From Asinibacterium sp. OR53 (GTDB lineage: Bacteria; Bacteroidota; Bacteroidia; Chitinophagales; Chitinophagaceae), in assembly GCF_000515315.1 (NCBI RefSeq), contig NZ_KI911562.1:2378501-2442500 (forward strand): a stretch of 64,000 nucleotides of DNA. Reading direction: 5' to 3'. The notes beneath the pieces are model-generated. The model was given only the letters and a program-made list of their open reading frames with translations. It was not told the origin of the DNA and did no database searches. Numbering within the stretch: the first letter of the stretch is position 1; each line of letters starts with the position of its first letter. Shown in pieces: positions 9,924 through 19,900 of the stretch. Made by a program: the position numbers and the translations under genes.

Positions 9924-12419
9924 TTATTTTCGTTTAAACAATTTATAAACCTCAAACCACAGTACGGAAACCGATGCAGCAAGAGCAGCTATGCCCAATT
10001 CTTTTAGCCCCAAACCTGTAACCTTGAAGAAGTCAGACAACGGTGGGTAATACAGTATTGCTAAAAGAAGTACTAAGGTTAAGCCATTGATGACCACAAA
10101 AAGGACATTACGATTTTTGAAACTCTCAAACAGGCTGTAATAGAATGAACGGTTGGTTAGGCTCAACAGAATGTTTGCGAAAATCAACGTGGTAAAAACC
10201 ATTGCCCTTGTCTGCTGCTCATCACCACCGTTCTGCACCGTATATCGGTACGTGAACAATATGCCTGCCGTTATTATCAACCCCTGAACAATACTCATTC
10301 CAAGCTCTTTCCAGTTCAGGAATGTGTCAGTCATTTTTCTTGGTTTTTGTAACATTGCATTTTTTTCCATTGGTTCATTTTCATACACAATGGAACAGGT
10401 TGGTCCCATGACCAACTCCAAAAAGATAACGTGTACCGGTGTGAATATCTGTGGAAATATCCAGCCCAAAAACAAGGGTAAAGACACTGTAAGGATAATG
10501 GGAATATGAATGGAAATGATGTACTGAACGGCTTTTTTGATATTAGTGTAAATTCTTCTTCCTGCCGCTATTCCCGTAATCAGCTTGTCCAAATTATCGT
10601 TGATGATTACTAAGGAAGCAGCGGCTTTCGCAATCTCCGTTCCTTTGCTACCCATTGCCACACCGATATTTGCGGCTTTCAATGCCGGTGCATCGTTCAC
10701 ACCATCGCCCACCATTGCCACAACTTCACCGCTTTGTTTTAAGGCAGTTACCACTGTCAGTTTCACATCGGGGTACATCCTTGCAAACAGAACTTTTTCC
10801 TCTACTGCTTCCAATAGCCGCTTCCCCGAATATGCCATAATTTCCTTTCCTTCCACGGCATTGTCGGCATTGACAATACCTGCCTGTGCCGCAATACTTT
10901 TTGCAGTGTCGGCATTGTCACCCGTAATTACCTTTACTTTAATCCCTGCATCGTATATACGCTGAAACACACTGCTAATGCCTTCTTTAGGTGGGTCATA
11001 AAATACTACCAAGCCCAAAAACTCAAACTGAAAATTCTGTTGTCTTTCAGGAAAGGTATTACCTTCAAAATGGGATTTTGCTACACCCAAAACACGAAAC
11101 CCCTGTTCCCCAAACGCTGTTATCAACCTGCGAATTTTACTTTTTTCGTTTTCAGGAAGTGTGGACACCTGAAGAATGGCTTCCGGCGCACCTTTTGCCG
11201 CAACAATCCGGTGTTGCTCTGTATCTTGGAAAATATGCGTCATCATAGGTGGTTTGCCGTCCAAAGGATATTCGTGGAACAAGGTAAAGGAGCCTCTAAG
11301 GTCGTCCTTTTGTGTCTGTCCATATATTTGGTGCAGGGTCTTCTCCATCGGGTCAAAGGGTACTGGCTCGCTGCTCCACATGGCATAGTCTATCAACTCC
11401 GAAAGTGAGGTATCGTTAAAATCCTGCTCATTAAAAATTTTGTCTGAACGGTAATCATACAGATGTTTCAGGTGCATCGTGTTTTCTGTAATCGTCCCGG
11501 TTTTGTCGGTACAAATAACAGTCGTGCTGCCGAGCGTTTCAACCACGCTGCTCCGTTTAACGATGATACCCTCACGCATCAGCTTCCATGCCCCCAATGC
11601 CATAAATGTGGTAAACGCTACCGGGATTTCTTCAGGCAAGACAGACATTGCCAGAGTAAGCCCGTTGAGCAGGCTTTCGAGCAGGTTCCGGGTATGGTAA
11701 TAATTGACAGCACAAACCAACAGGAAAATGACAATACCAATCACCGCCATTGTTTTGACAAACTTCCTGATTTGAAGCTGCAAAGGCGATGCAGCCTCTT
11801 TTATATCAGACAAAGAAATGCCTATTTTACCAAGCCGGGTTTCCCTGCCGATTTTTTCCACTTCAAAAACCGCCAGTCCCGATACTGCAACCGTTCCGCT
11901 GTACACCCTGTTATCATCGCTTTCGCTGCTTTTGAAAACAGACAGACTTTCACCTGTCAGAGATGCCTCGTTCACCGAAAAATCGTTGCTGTGGACTATC
12001 TTTCCGTCTGCATTAATCATTTTTCCTTCTTCCGTAATACACAGGTCGCTTACCGTAATTTCTTGGGTGGGGATTTGTACTACTTTGCCGTTTCGGACAA
12101 CTGTGCTTAAAGGCTCGTTGAGCTTTTCCAGTGCTTCCAACGCTTTTTTGCTCCGGTTGTCCTGATAGAACGAAATAGCAGAAACCGCAACGATGGCAAC
12201 AAACATGAACATTGCCTCTCCGTAATTGCCAATAATTAAGTAAATAACAGAAATGGCAAATAGCAGGATAAGCATTGGTTCTTTCAGTATGTTCAAAAGC
12301 AGTTCCAGCCAACCGCTTTTGTGGGTGGCATCAATACGATTGTAACCGTTCTTCTTTCTTGAAGCGGTTACTTCACTGTCGCTAAGACCTTTGAAATGGT
12401 AGGGAATATTATAGGACAT
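9924..12419 (-). CDS. P2-type cation-transporting ATPase (Ca2+-ATPase-like)
   Basis: 831 residues with all P-type ATPase parts: actuator loop SLTGES, phosphorylation motif CTDKTGTIT (Asp near 304), hinge MVGDGVNDAPALK near 570, and about ten membrane spans. The M4 motif is PEEIP, as in P2-type (Ca2+/Mn2+-like) pumps; there is no CPC motif and no N-terminal heavy-metal domain, so it is not a Cu/Zn/Cd P1B pump. It would export a divalent cation at the cost of ATP. It comes first in a two-gene unit with the VIT transporter. The actual ion is uncertain. Confidence 0.88.
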   Translation of the reverse strand: MSYNIPYHFKGLSDSEVTASRKKNGYNRIDATHKSGWLELLLNILKEPMLILLFAISVIYLIIGNYGEAMFMFVAIVAVSAISFYQDNRSKKALEALEKLNEPLSTVVRNGKVVQIPTQEITVSDLCITEEGKMINADGKIVHSNDFSVNEASLTGESLSVFKSSESDDNRVYSGTVAVSGLAVFEVEKIGRETRLGKIGISLSDIKEAASPLQLQIRKFVKTMAVIGIVIFLLVCAVNYYHTRNLLESLLNGLTLAMSVLPEEIPVAFTTFMALGAWKLMREGIIVKRSSVVETLGSTTVICTDKTGTITENTMHLKHLYDYRSDKIFNEQDFNDTSLSELIDYAMWSSEPVPFDPMEKTLHQIYGQTQKDDLRGSFTLFHEYPLDGKPPMMTHIFQDTEQHRIVAAKGAPEAILQVSTLPENEKSKIRRLITAFGEQGFRVLGVAKSHFEGNTFPERQQNFQFEFLGLVVFYDPPKEGISSVFQRIYDAGIKVKVITGDNADTAKSIAAQAGIVNADNAVEGKEIMAYSGKRLLEAVEEKVLFARMYPDVKLTVVTALKQSGEVVAMVGDGVNDAPALKAANIGVAMGSKGTEIAKAAASLVIINDNLDKLITGIAAGRRIYTNIKKAVQYIISIHIPIILTVSLPLFLGWIFPQIFTPVHVIFLELVMGPTCSIVYENEPMEKNAMLQKPRKMTDTFLNWKELGMSIVQGLIITAGILFTYRYTVQNGGDEQQTRAMVFTTLIFANILLSLTNRSFYYSLFESFKNRNVLFVVINGLTLVLLLAILYYPPLSDFFKVTGLGLKELGIAALAASVSVLWFEVYKLFKRK

Positions 12420-12511
12420 AGTTAATTAAATATGGATTAGAATTTATACTGATTTTCTTCATTGCCATTGACGCAATTTTACCATTGAGCCGTTTGTCAC
12501 ATTCGTCAATG

Positions 12512-13708
12512 TTATTTGAATTTTAAATTCAGTGAAATAATATTAGAGTTCATTTTTGTTGACCTGTAATAATGTCCGTAGCGCAGTTCAAGCGTGTTCA
12601 AATGCTTGATGCCAAATATGCCGCCCGGCGGTGTAAAATGAATACCTGCACCAAGGAATTGGCTCGTAAATCTTGACAGGTCATAATTGCTCGTATAATA
12701 GTCTTCGCCTGCCTGATGGATCTGGTAGCCTGCAAAATATTTGGCGGCACTTTGCTGGTAATACCTGTAAAATGGACTAATGGAAAAAAACGGCGATATT
12801 TTTATCGGGACTTCCAATTCTGCGGTATTGGCATGAATACCCCAGTTATCGGTATAATACCGGTAGTATGCCCGCAAAATAAAACGGTCGCCGATAAAAT
12901 AACTGCCTCTGAAACCAATGGGCAGTTTAAACCGCGTATCAGGCAATTGCTCCTGATGTACGCTGCCATCGGTAAAATATACCCTGTGAAACGGAAGGCT
13001 CAAATAACCCTGCTGCTGTATAACATCTGCAAGAACCATAACCTGCAACCGTTCATTGATAATCTGCGAATAGGATAATGAACCAACAAATGAATTACGT
13101 GCCGTTGTGGGATAATTATCATGTTCACGACCAGTGCTGCCGGGGTCTCGCAGTTCTATGGGCTTTATTAAACTCACCTGGTCGAGATAGACTTGCAACT
13201 TGGCGGTAAATTCGCCCATGCGGTCTTTTGTCTTTTGAGCAAACAAAATATTACCTCCAAAAGAAAGGTAATCAAACTCTTTTGAAGAGGAAACACCAGC
13301 CCCGATAGTCGAGCCTTTGGCTTCGTTTTCCATTGTCCAGCTAAGCGAAGGATAAATTCTTGTGTCGGCATGGGAAGCAGAACTGTTCGCTTTCAGGTCA
13401 ATCATGTCGGACGATGCCGAAGTATAATGGTCAATGCCCACGTCCAGCAGATAGCTGTGCTTGCGGTTTTTTCTGTCATACCGGATGAGCTTCACGTCAA
13501 TAGAGTTGGAAATGTCCGTCAGCTTCTCGGAACCGATGCCTCCGGTTACAGCGGCGTTGTTTCCGTCCTGGTGGTAGTAGCTGGACACGAGATTAACCTC
13601 CTCCACTTTCAGTTTACGGGCAGTGTAGCCAGTGTCGGGAAGGCTGCTCTGTGCGTAGGAATGCAGCATTGCCATAAGTGCGGCTGCGGTGAGATATATT
13701 CTTTTCAT
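12512..13708 (-). CDS. DUF3570 family outer-membrane beta-barrel-like protein
   Basis: 398 residues with a signal peptide (MKRIYLTAAALMAMLHSYAQ). The rest is rich in alternating aromatic/polar strands and ends in LNLKFK, as in outer-membrane barrels. I recognise DUF3570. It is last in a run thioredoxin, ApbE, DUF4266, DUF3570, spaced 21 nt from DUF4266. The same gene set recurs in other bacteria with ApbE flavin transferases, implying a flavin-linked extracytoplasmic redox system, but the role of DUF3570 itself is unknown to me. Confidence 0.82.
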   Translation of the reverse strand: MKRIYLTAAALMAMLHSYAQSSLPDTGYTARKLKVEEVNLVSSYYHQDGNNAAVTGGIGSEKLTDISNSIDVKLIRYDRKNRKHSYLLDVGIDHYTSASSDMIDLKANSSASHADTRIYPSLSWTMENEAKGSTIGAGVSSSKEFDYLSFGGNILFAQKTKDRMGEFTAKLQVYLDQVSLIKPIELRDPGSTGREHDNYPTTARNSFVGSLSYSQIINERLQVMVLADVIQQQGYLSLPFHRVYFTDGSVHQEQLPDTRFKLPIGFRGSYFIGDRFILRAYYRYYTDNWGIHANTAELEVPIKISPFFSISPFYRYYQQSAAKYFAGYQIHQAGEDYYTSNYDLSRFTSQFLGAGIHFTPPGGIFGIKHLNTLELRYGHYYRSTKMNSNIISLNLKFK

Positions 13709-13729
13709 TTTATTTCTTGTTTTGAATGA

Positions 13730-13963
13730 TTAGTTGCAGCCGCAGCCACCGCCGCTTTTTCCTGCGTTTGCGCCGGAAGCCCCCTCCCGGTACGACTGGA
13801 AGTTGAGTTCTGTTTTTTCGATTTTGCGGTTGCCCAACACCATTTCGGCATCGTTGAGCCTGTTTTTCTGGTATTCCTTTACCGTAGTGCAGGAAGAGCA
13901 CAGCGCAAGTGCCAACAGGCTTATGCCACACAGGGACAGTTTGAGATTATGATATTTTTTCAT
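13730..13963 (-). CDS. DUF4266 small lipoprotein with Gly-Cys tail
   Basis: 77 residues. A lipoprotein signal peptide ends in LALCSSC, so the mature protein would be about 53 residues attached to a membrane. The body reads VKEYQKNRLNDAEMVLG, and the tail is Gly-rich with CGCN at the end. It matches DUF4266. Its stop overlaps the ApbE-DUF3570 unit tightly: its ATG (13963) overlaps the ApbE stop by 4 nt. It is a plausible partner or substrate of ApbE, but no standard D-G-x-T-(S/A)-A-T flavinylation motif is visible. Confidence 0.85.
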   Translation of the reverse strand: MKKYHNLKLSLCGISLLALALCSSCTTVKEYQKNRLNDAEMVLGNRKIEKTELNFQSYREGASGANAGKSGGGCGCN

Positions 13964-14892
13964 TTTAAATGTATGTTTTTGGATGAGTAAATTTTATTGT
14001 TGTCGTCTATGATAATGCAGGCTAATTTGTCTATCTGGTTGACCATATCCAGCCCAGCCCTGACACCCATAATCGTAACGGGCGTTGTCATTGCATCGGC
14101 TATTTCCGCATTGGGACATATTATCGTTACGCTTTTGATACCTGTTACCGGAAGCCCGGTCTTGGGGTTGATGGTATGCGAATATTTTTTGTCCCCGATA
14201 ATGATATATTTCTCGTAATTGCCTGATGTGGCAATTGCCATGTTACTGATGTTAAGGTAGGAAAATGGTTGCCCTGCGTGGTCGGGGTCAGCAATTCCAA
14301 TCGTCCACGGTTTCCCGTCTGCCTGATTTCCCCAAGTGCCGATGTCACCGGAAGCGTTCACTACACCGTTTGCTACCCCTTGTTGCAGCAACAATCGTTT
14401 AGCCATTTCAGCGGCGTAGCCTTTGCCAATACCGCCAAAGCCGATACGCATACCAACTTCTTTTAAAAACACGGTACATTCGTTGCCTTCCAGCAGCACG
14501 TTGCGGTAATTTATAAGCCGAACCATTTCTTTAGCTGTTTCTGCATCTGGCAGGCTGGTCATATTCCGGTCAAAATTCCAGAGGCGTTTGTCCACCGAAC
14601 CGTAGGTAATGTCAAAAGCCCCGTCCGTAATGGCACTGATGCGCAGGCTACGCTCAATCAGCCCGAACGTTTCCCGGCTCACCTGTACGGGCTGTACACC
14701 CGCATTGGCATTGACACGGTTGGTTTCGCTATCTTCGCTGAAAGTCGTGAGCAGTTTTTCTATCCGCCTGATTTCGCCGATGGCAGCATCTATCCTTTCT
14801 TCTGCCCACAATTTATCTTCACCTACAACGGTAATTTCAAAAGCATTGCCCATCAGCTTTTCGCCTCTGCGAAATTCCTGTAACCTATTCAT
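13960..14892 (-). CDS. apbE: FAD:protein FMN transferase (ApbE family)
   Basis: 310 residues. Family motifs are present: GGIGKGYAAE, NASGDIGTWG, MAIATSGNYEKY and SHTINPKTGLPV (metal and FAD site). The enzyme transfers FMN from FAD to a Thr/Ser of an extracytoplasmic redox protein using Mg2+. There is no evident signal peptide at the chosen start, unlike classical periplasmic ApbE, so either the start is misplaced or the protein is exported otherwise. It overlaps the upstream thioredoxin gene by 8 nt and DUF4266 by 4 nt, giving a tight operon. No obvious flavinylated partner (PepSY, NqrC, FMN-binding domain) is in the window. Confidence 0.88.
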   Translation of the reverse strand: MNRLQEFRRGEKLMGNAFEITVVGEDKLWAEERIDAAIGEIRRIEKLLTTFSEDSETNRVNANAGVQPVQVSRETFGLIERSLRISAITDGAFDITYGSVDKRLWNFDRNMTSLPDAETAKEMVRLINYRNVLLEGNECTVFLKEVGMRIGFGGIGKGYAAEMAKRLLLQQGVANGVVNASGDIGTWGNQADGKPWTIGIADPDHAGQPFSYLNISNMAIATSGNYEKYIIIGDKKYSHTINPKTGLPVTGIKSVTIICPNAEIADAMTTPVTIMGVRAGLDMVNQIDKLACIIIDDNNKIYSSKNIHLK

Positions 14893-15334
14893 TCCGGTAT
14901 TTTTTGTCGTAAACGGTAACGATTTCCTTTATCCAGTCCTCAACAGGTTCATCAGGCATACCACTCCACGTTTTGAGTGGCGTTCCGTTTTCATCCAGCA
15001 GCAGTGTGAACGGAAATGCCCCCTGCCGATTGTATTTGTCTGCTAATGCCTCGTTCTGCTTTTTGGTGTTCGCCTCCAATTGATTTTTCTTGTTTCGGGG
15101 AAAATCGGCATTTACCAGTACCAACAGGCTGTCGGCGGTCTTTTTGAACTCCGGGTTTTCAAAAAAAGACTTGTGCATCTTGATACAGGGTACGCACCAG
15201 TCGGAACCCGAAAAACTCAACAGAATGAGTTTGTGGGTTTGTTTCGCTTCATTTTGAGCTTGCTGAAAAACGGTTTGCCCGTTTGCCACTGCCAGCGAAA
15301 AAAGCAGGACAGTGGAAAAAATTATCTTTTTCAT
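14885..15334 (-). CDS. Exported thioredoxin-fold protein
   Basis: 149 residues with a signal peptide (MKKIIFSTVLLFSLAVANG) and a thioredoxin-like fold of the DsbD-gamma/Thioredoxin_7 kind. The active site is FSGSDWCVPC, a CxxC redox pair near residues 47-50. It would act in the periplasm on Cys-containing partners; the Cys-rich DUF4266 lipoprotein and the heme-binding protein are candidates nearby. Its 3' end overlaps apbE by 8 nt. The activity is inferred from fold and motif. Confidence 0.85.
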   Translation of the reverse strand: MKKIIFSTVLLFSLAVANGQTVFQQAQNEAKQTHKLILLSFSGSDWCVPCIKMHKSFFENPEFKKTADSLLVLVNADFPRNKKNQLEANTKKQNEALADKYNRQGAFPFTLLLDENGTPLKTWSGMPDEPVEDWIKEIVTVYDKKYRNE

Positions 15335-15360
15335 TTTTTCTTGTTTTGTTAATTAATTTG

Positions 15361-15828
15361 TTATTGTGCTTTGGACAAGGCGGTAGCCCAATTTATCAGT
15401 ACCTTTTTGTTTTCTGTACTAAGCAGGGCATCGCCGTGGATGAAGGTATAGGAAGACAAAGGCATCTCGTCCTTTTCAACGGTCTTTGCTATCTCATGTA
15501 ATTTTTTGATTTTCTTTTCCGCAGAATAAGTGTCGAACTCATCAAAATTCAAATGCCTTTTTCCATCATTGATGTGGCTGTTAAGCCAAAGAGCTACCGG
15601 CTCAATGTTATTGTACCACGGATATTTGGTATTATTGGAATGGCAGTCATAACAACTGGTTCTTAACAACGTACCCACATTCTGTGGTACGTTGTAATGA
15701 AGTTGAATGGCGTTTGCACTCTGCTTGTCAGAAATATTCTTAGCTGGACGGTAAAACTGTATAAGCACTAAAACCACGGCAAGTATCCATAGTATTTTTT
15801 TTAAGGTTGTTGATTTTTTATTATTCAT
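15361..15828 (-). CDS. Heme-binding (cytochrome c-like) domain protein
   Basis: 155 residues with one N-terminal membrane anchor (KILWILAVVLVLIQF), then SCYDCHSNNTKYPWYNNIEP: a CxxCH heme c attachment motif in the context typical of the Haem_bd family of Bacteroidota. It is probably a periplasmic membrane-anchored mono-heme protein that could pass electrons to the neighbouring redox proteins. Its start overlaps the end of the RND adaptor gene by 8 nt, so it is translated as part of the metal efflux operon. Confidence 0.85.
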   Translation of the reverse strand: MNNKKSTTLKKILWILAVVLVLIQFYRPAKNISDKQSANAIQLHYNVPQNVGTLLRTSCYDCHSNNTKYPWYNNIEPVALWLNSHINDGKRHLNFDEFDTYSAEKKIKKLHEIAKTVEKDEMPLSSYTFIHGDALLSTENKKVLINWATALSKAQ

Positions 15829-16957
15829 CGCTGGTATTTTTTAAGGTCATTAAAAGATGATAAGCTCCTTTCGTAACGAACGTCCGCCCGGCATATTTTG
15901 CCCCGTCAATGATTTCCGTAAAACCGTTTTCGGAATTTCCAATTTGCACTTCCGTCATTTCAAACTGCCTGTTTCCTTTCTGCACGAAAGCATAGTTCTT
16001 GTTCTCAAAACGGACAATGGCATCATCAGGAAGTACGGCGGTATTCGCTCCCGAAATTTCCACATCGGCGTTCATAAACATTCCGGGCAGCAAACTTTTG
16101 TCGTACTGTACAAAATGACAATGGACTTGTGCGGCATTGTCGCCGGAAAGGTTCTTGCTGATTAAAATAACCTCGCAGGGGTATTTCTTTTCGGGATGCG
16201 TATTGGTATAAGCCAATAAATGCTGTCCTACTGCCAGCTTGTTCAGGTCTTTGTCAAAAACTGTTAATGCCAGATGAATGTCGTTCGGATTGACCAGCTC
16301 AAACAGCACATCGCTCGGATTGACATATTTGCCGATGTTGACGTTTACCGCCGATACAAAACCGGAGATGGGAGAATAGATGTTGATGCTTTTTGAAATA
16401 TTGCCTGCGGTTATATTGGCAGGGTTCAAGCCTATCAGCCTTAACTTCTGTTCCAGCGATTTTATCAGTACATATTGTGTTTGATAAGTCGCTTTTGCCT
16501 GTTCATATATTTTGTCGCTGGCAGCTTTGCTTTCGTTCAGGTCTTTTTGCCTTTTGTATTCACTTTCGTTGAACGAAAATTGTGCCTTTGCGGTAAGGTA
16601 GTCCTGCTGCAACTGTATATACTGTGGGTCTTCCATTACAGCCAGCACTTCGCCCTTGCTTATGTGTAAGCCGGGCAACAGTCTGGTGGACTTTAAATAG
16701 CCACCCAAAGGAACGCTGACAGACACCATGTTTTGTGGAGGCACATCTATTTTTCCGTTTAGTTTCAGCACCGATGAAATAGTTTTGTTTTCGATGTCGC
16801 CTGTTTCTATACCTGCGTTTTTATATTGGGCATCGGTAAGGACAACCACATTTTCCTCTTTGTTGACAGGCTGCTGCTCCTGCTGTTCATTGTTTTTCTT
16901 GTTGCCGCAAGAGGCAAGCAGCACCAACACATTTATAAGGACGATTAATTTTTTCAT
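15821..16957 (-). CDS. RND efflux periplasmic adaptor lipoprotein (CzcB/CusB-like)
   Basis: 378 residues from the ATG at 16957 (MKKLIVLINVLVLLASCG); an upstream ATG at 17008 would overlap the CzcA gene and hide the lipoprotein signal, so it is rejected. The lipobox LLASC anchors it. Biotinyl-lipoyl-like and alpha-hairpin parts (QLQQDYLTAKAQFSFNESEY) and beta-barrel segments follow as in membrane fusion proteins. It would bridge the inner-membrane CzcA pump to its outer-membrane channel. The stop of the pump gene lies 13 nt upstream. Confidence 0.9.
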   Translation of the reverse strand: MKKLIVLINVLVLLASCGNKKNNEQQEQQPVNKEENVVVLTDAQYKNAGIETGDIENKTISSVLKLNGKIDVPPQNMVSVSVPLGGYLKSTRLLPGLHISKGEVLAVMEDPQYIQLQQDYLTAKAQFSFNESEYKRQKDLNESKAASDKIYEQAKATYQTQYVLIKSLEQKLRLIGLNPANITAGNISKSINIYSPISGFVSAVNVNIGKYVNPSDVLFELVNPNDIHLALTVFDKDLNKLAVGQHLLAYTNTHPEKKYPCEVILISKNLSGDNAAQVHCHFVQYDKSLLPGMFMNADVEISGANTAVLPDDAIVRFENKNYAFVQKGNRQFEMTEVQIGNSENGFTEIIDGAKYAGRTFVTKGAYHLLMTLKNTSDE

Positions 16958-16970
16958 TGATTTACTGTTA

Positions 16971-19900
16971 TTATTTATTGAGGTAAAAATTAAGTTCGGC
17001 AATGGCACTGTTCCTGCTTTTTACCGCTTCAATGTAATCACTTTTGATGCTGACCGACTGACCTATAAGCAACGCCCATTCCAGATAATTGATATCACCG
17101 TTCAGGAACTGCTTGTTGGCGGTAGCGGTAATGGTTTCGGCATTTTTCAATGCGGTGTGCTCAAAATAAGCGACCGCTTCCTGATATTTCTGGTACTGCT
17201 TCAACGCCGAGGCAAACGCGGTTTCAAAATTTTTCAGGTTGAGTTCGTAATCTTTTGCAGCTACTTCCTCGTTAATTTTTGCTGCATTGATTTTTGCTTT
17301 CTGACCACCCGTAAAAATCGGGATGCCCAAACCTACCTGCACCGCCTGAAAACGGGGTGTGCTGTTGTACACCTTGTCGTCCGCACCCATTCCTTTCATC
17401 CCGGTAATATTGTAGCCCAAAGTCAGGTCGGGCGACAACTTGGAGCGTTCCATTTTCGTGGTAGCTTGTGCAATTTGCTGCTGCTGTTTCAAAAACTGCA
17501 TGGCAGGATGTGCAGCCAGTGCCGCAGTATCTATACCTGCAATATTGTTTTCCAATGTTCCATTTTCAGATGGGACAAAGACCGTTTCGGTGTTTAGCAG
17601 CAAATGGAATTGTAACTGCAACAGTTCCATGTCTTTTTCTAATTGCGAAAGTTGCAACCCAATTTGCCCACGCTGGTTTTCGGCGGTGGTCTTTTCGAGT
17701 ACGTTGCTCTCGCCTTTGTTGAAACGAAGTGTGGCTTTGTCGAGAAATTCCGCAAAAAGAGTATCATTCTGTTGCAGTAACGCTTTTTTCTGTTGCAGAT
17801 ACACGAGTGTGTAAAACACCTGTGTTACCTGCTTTTTAAGCTGCGCTTCCTGTACGCTCACGTTCAGCACGCTGCTTTTCCACTCCTCGTTCAGCAGTTC
17901 CTTTTGCCGTTTATAAACGGTCGGGAAATTGATGGTCTGCGAAATGCCCATCCTTGTGTCTTTGTAATAACTGTTGATTTGCCCGTATTCACCAAAAACC
18001 TGCGTTGGCGGGATGTTGGTTCCCGACTGAACAAGTTTCTGTCGGTACTCGGTTTTTAACCGTTCGTTTTTTACAAAGCGGTTATTCATCAAAGCTGTGT
18101 CAATTGCCTGCTGCAAGGTTATCGGGGTTTGGGCGTTTGCGTTTGTAGCCATCAACATAAACAACAGGACGGAAATAGCACCTGTCGCTTTTTTGGGAAC
18201 GGAAACGCCTTTGTTGAACGTCATATACAAAATGGGCAACACAAAAAGCGTCAGGAACGTGGCAATCAGCAAGCCGCCAATCACCACCGTTGCCAGCGGT
18301 CTTTGTACTTCCGCACCCTCACCGTGGCTCAACGCCATCGGTAAAAATCCCAAAGAAGCCACGAAAGCCGTCATCAGCACAGGGCGCAAACGGGTTTTGG
18401 TTCCCATAATGACGATGCGTTTCAGGTCGGTATAGCCTTCTTTTTTCAGGCGGTTAAATTCACCCAACAGTACGATGCCGTTCAGCACGGCTACGCCGAA
18501 CAGGGCGATAAAACCGATACCCGCACTCACGCTGAACGAAATGCCCCTTATCGCCAATGCAAAAATGCCTCCGATGGCGGAAAGCGGTATGGACGTGTAA
18601 ATGAGCAAGCCCTGCTTTACGGAACGGAACGCAAAGAACAGGAGCAGGAAAATCAGCACCAGCGAAACCGGAACCGCCACGTACAAACGCTGTTTGGCAG
18701 CTTCAAGGTTTTCAAAAGCTCCGCCGTAAGTGATGTAATAACCCGGTGGCAGTTTTATCTGTTGCCCTACTTTCTGTTGTAGTTCGTGGACGGTACTTTG
18801 AATGTCCCTGCCACGGACGTTGAAGCCCACAATAATCCTGCGTTGCGAATTTTCACGCTGTATCTGGTTCAACCCTTCTTCTATGTCCACGCTTGCTACG
18901 GTGCTTAAAGGAATTTGCGTACCCTGCGGCGTTGCTACCAAAAGATGCTGTACATCTTCCAGCCTTTTCCTTTTGTCGCCCGCCAAGCGTACCACGAGGT
19001 CAAACCGTTTTTCACCCTCATACACCATACCACTGATTTCGCCTGCAAATGCGGCGTTGACCACACGGTTGATGTCGCTGATGTTCATACCATATTGGGC
19101 AATAGCAGCACGGTTGTACTTTACAACAATCTGTGGCATACCCGTTACGGCTTCCACATACAACGCCTCACTTCCGTTTACTGTGTTGCAGATTTTGCCC
19201 AGTTTATTAGCATATACCGCCAGCGTGTCCAAATTCTCGCCGAATATTTTACAGACCACATCCTGCCTTGCCCCCGAAATCAGTTCGTTGAAACGCATCG
19301 CCACGGGATACTGAAAGCCAAACGATACCCCCGGAACGTCTTCCAATGCTTTTGACATTTTGGCTTCCAGTTCAGGATAGGTTTGTGCGGACGTCCATTC
19401 GCTGCGGTGTTTCAGGATGACCATCATATCTGAGGCATCTACCGCCATCGGGTCGGTAGGCACTTCGCTGCTCCCGGTTTTGCCTACCACTTTTTCCACT
19501 TCGGGAAATTTTTGGAGTAGGATTTTAGATGCCTTTGAAACCGCCTCAATGGACGTATTCAGGTTGCTGCCCGGCAACACCCTTGTATCTACGGCAAAAT
19601 CACCTTCGGGCAATGACGGGATAAATTCGCCGCCGAGTGTGGTAAGCACAAAAACCGCCGCCACAAACAAACCTAAAACGGTTGCAAGAACTACTTTTTG
19701 GTAGCGCAGCACTTTGGACAGGTATTTTTGAAAAAAACGCTCCAGATGGTTCATCATTCTGTCCGAAAGCGTTTGCTTGTGCGTAATTTTCTTACTCAAA
19801 AACAAGGTACTCATCATAGGAATATAGGTGAGCGAAAGGATAAATGCACCGAGCAGGGCAAAGGCTACGGTCTGCGCCATTGGCTTGAACATTTTGCCCT

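Noticed and set aside
16958..17008. Longer N-terminus of the RND adaptor (start at 17008)
   Set aside because: It would overlap the pump gene and place 17 residues before a lipoprotein signal; the start at 16957 is right for a membrane fusion protein.
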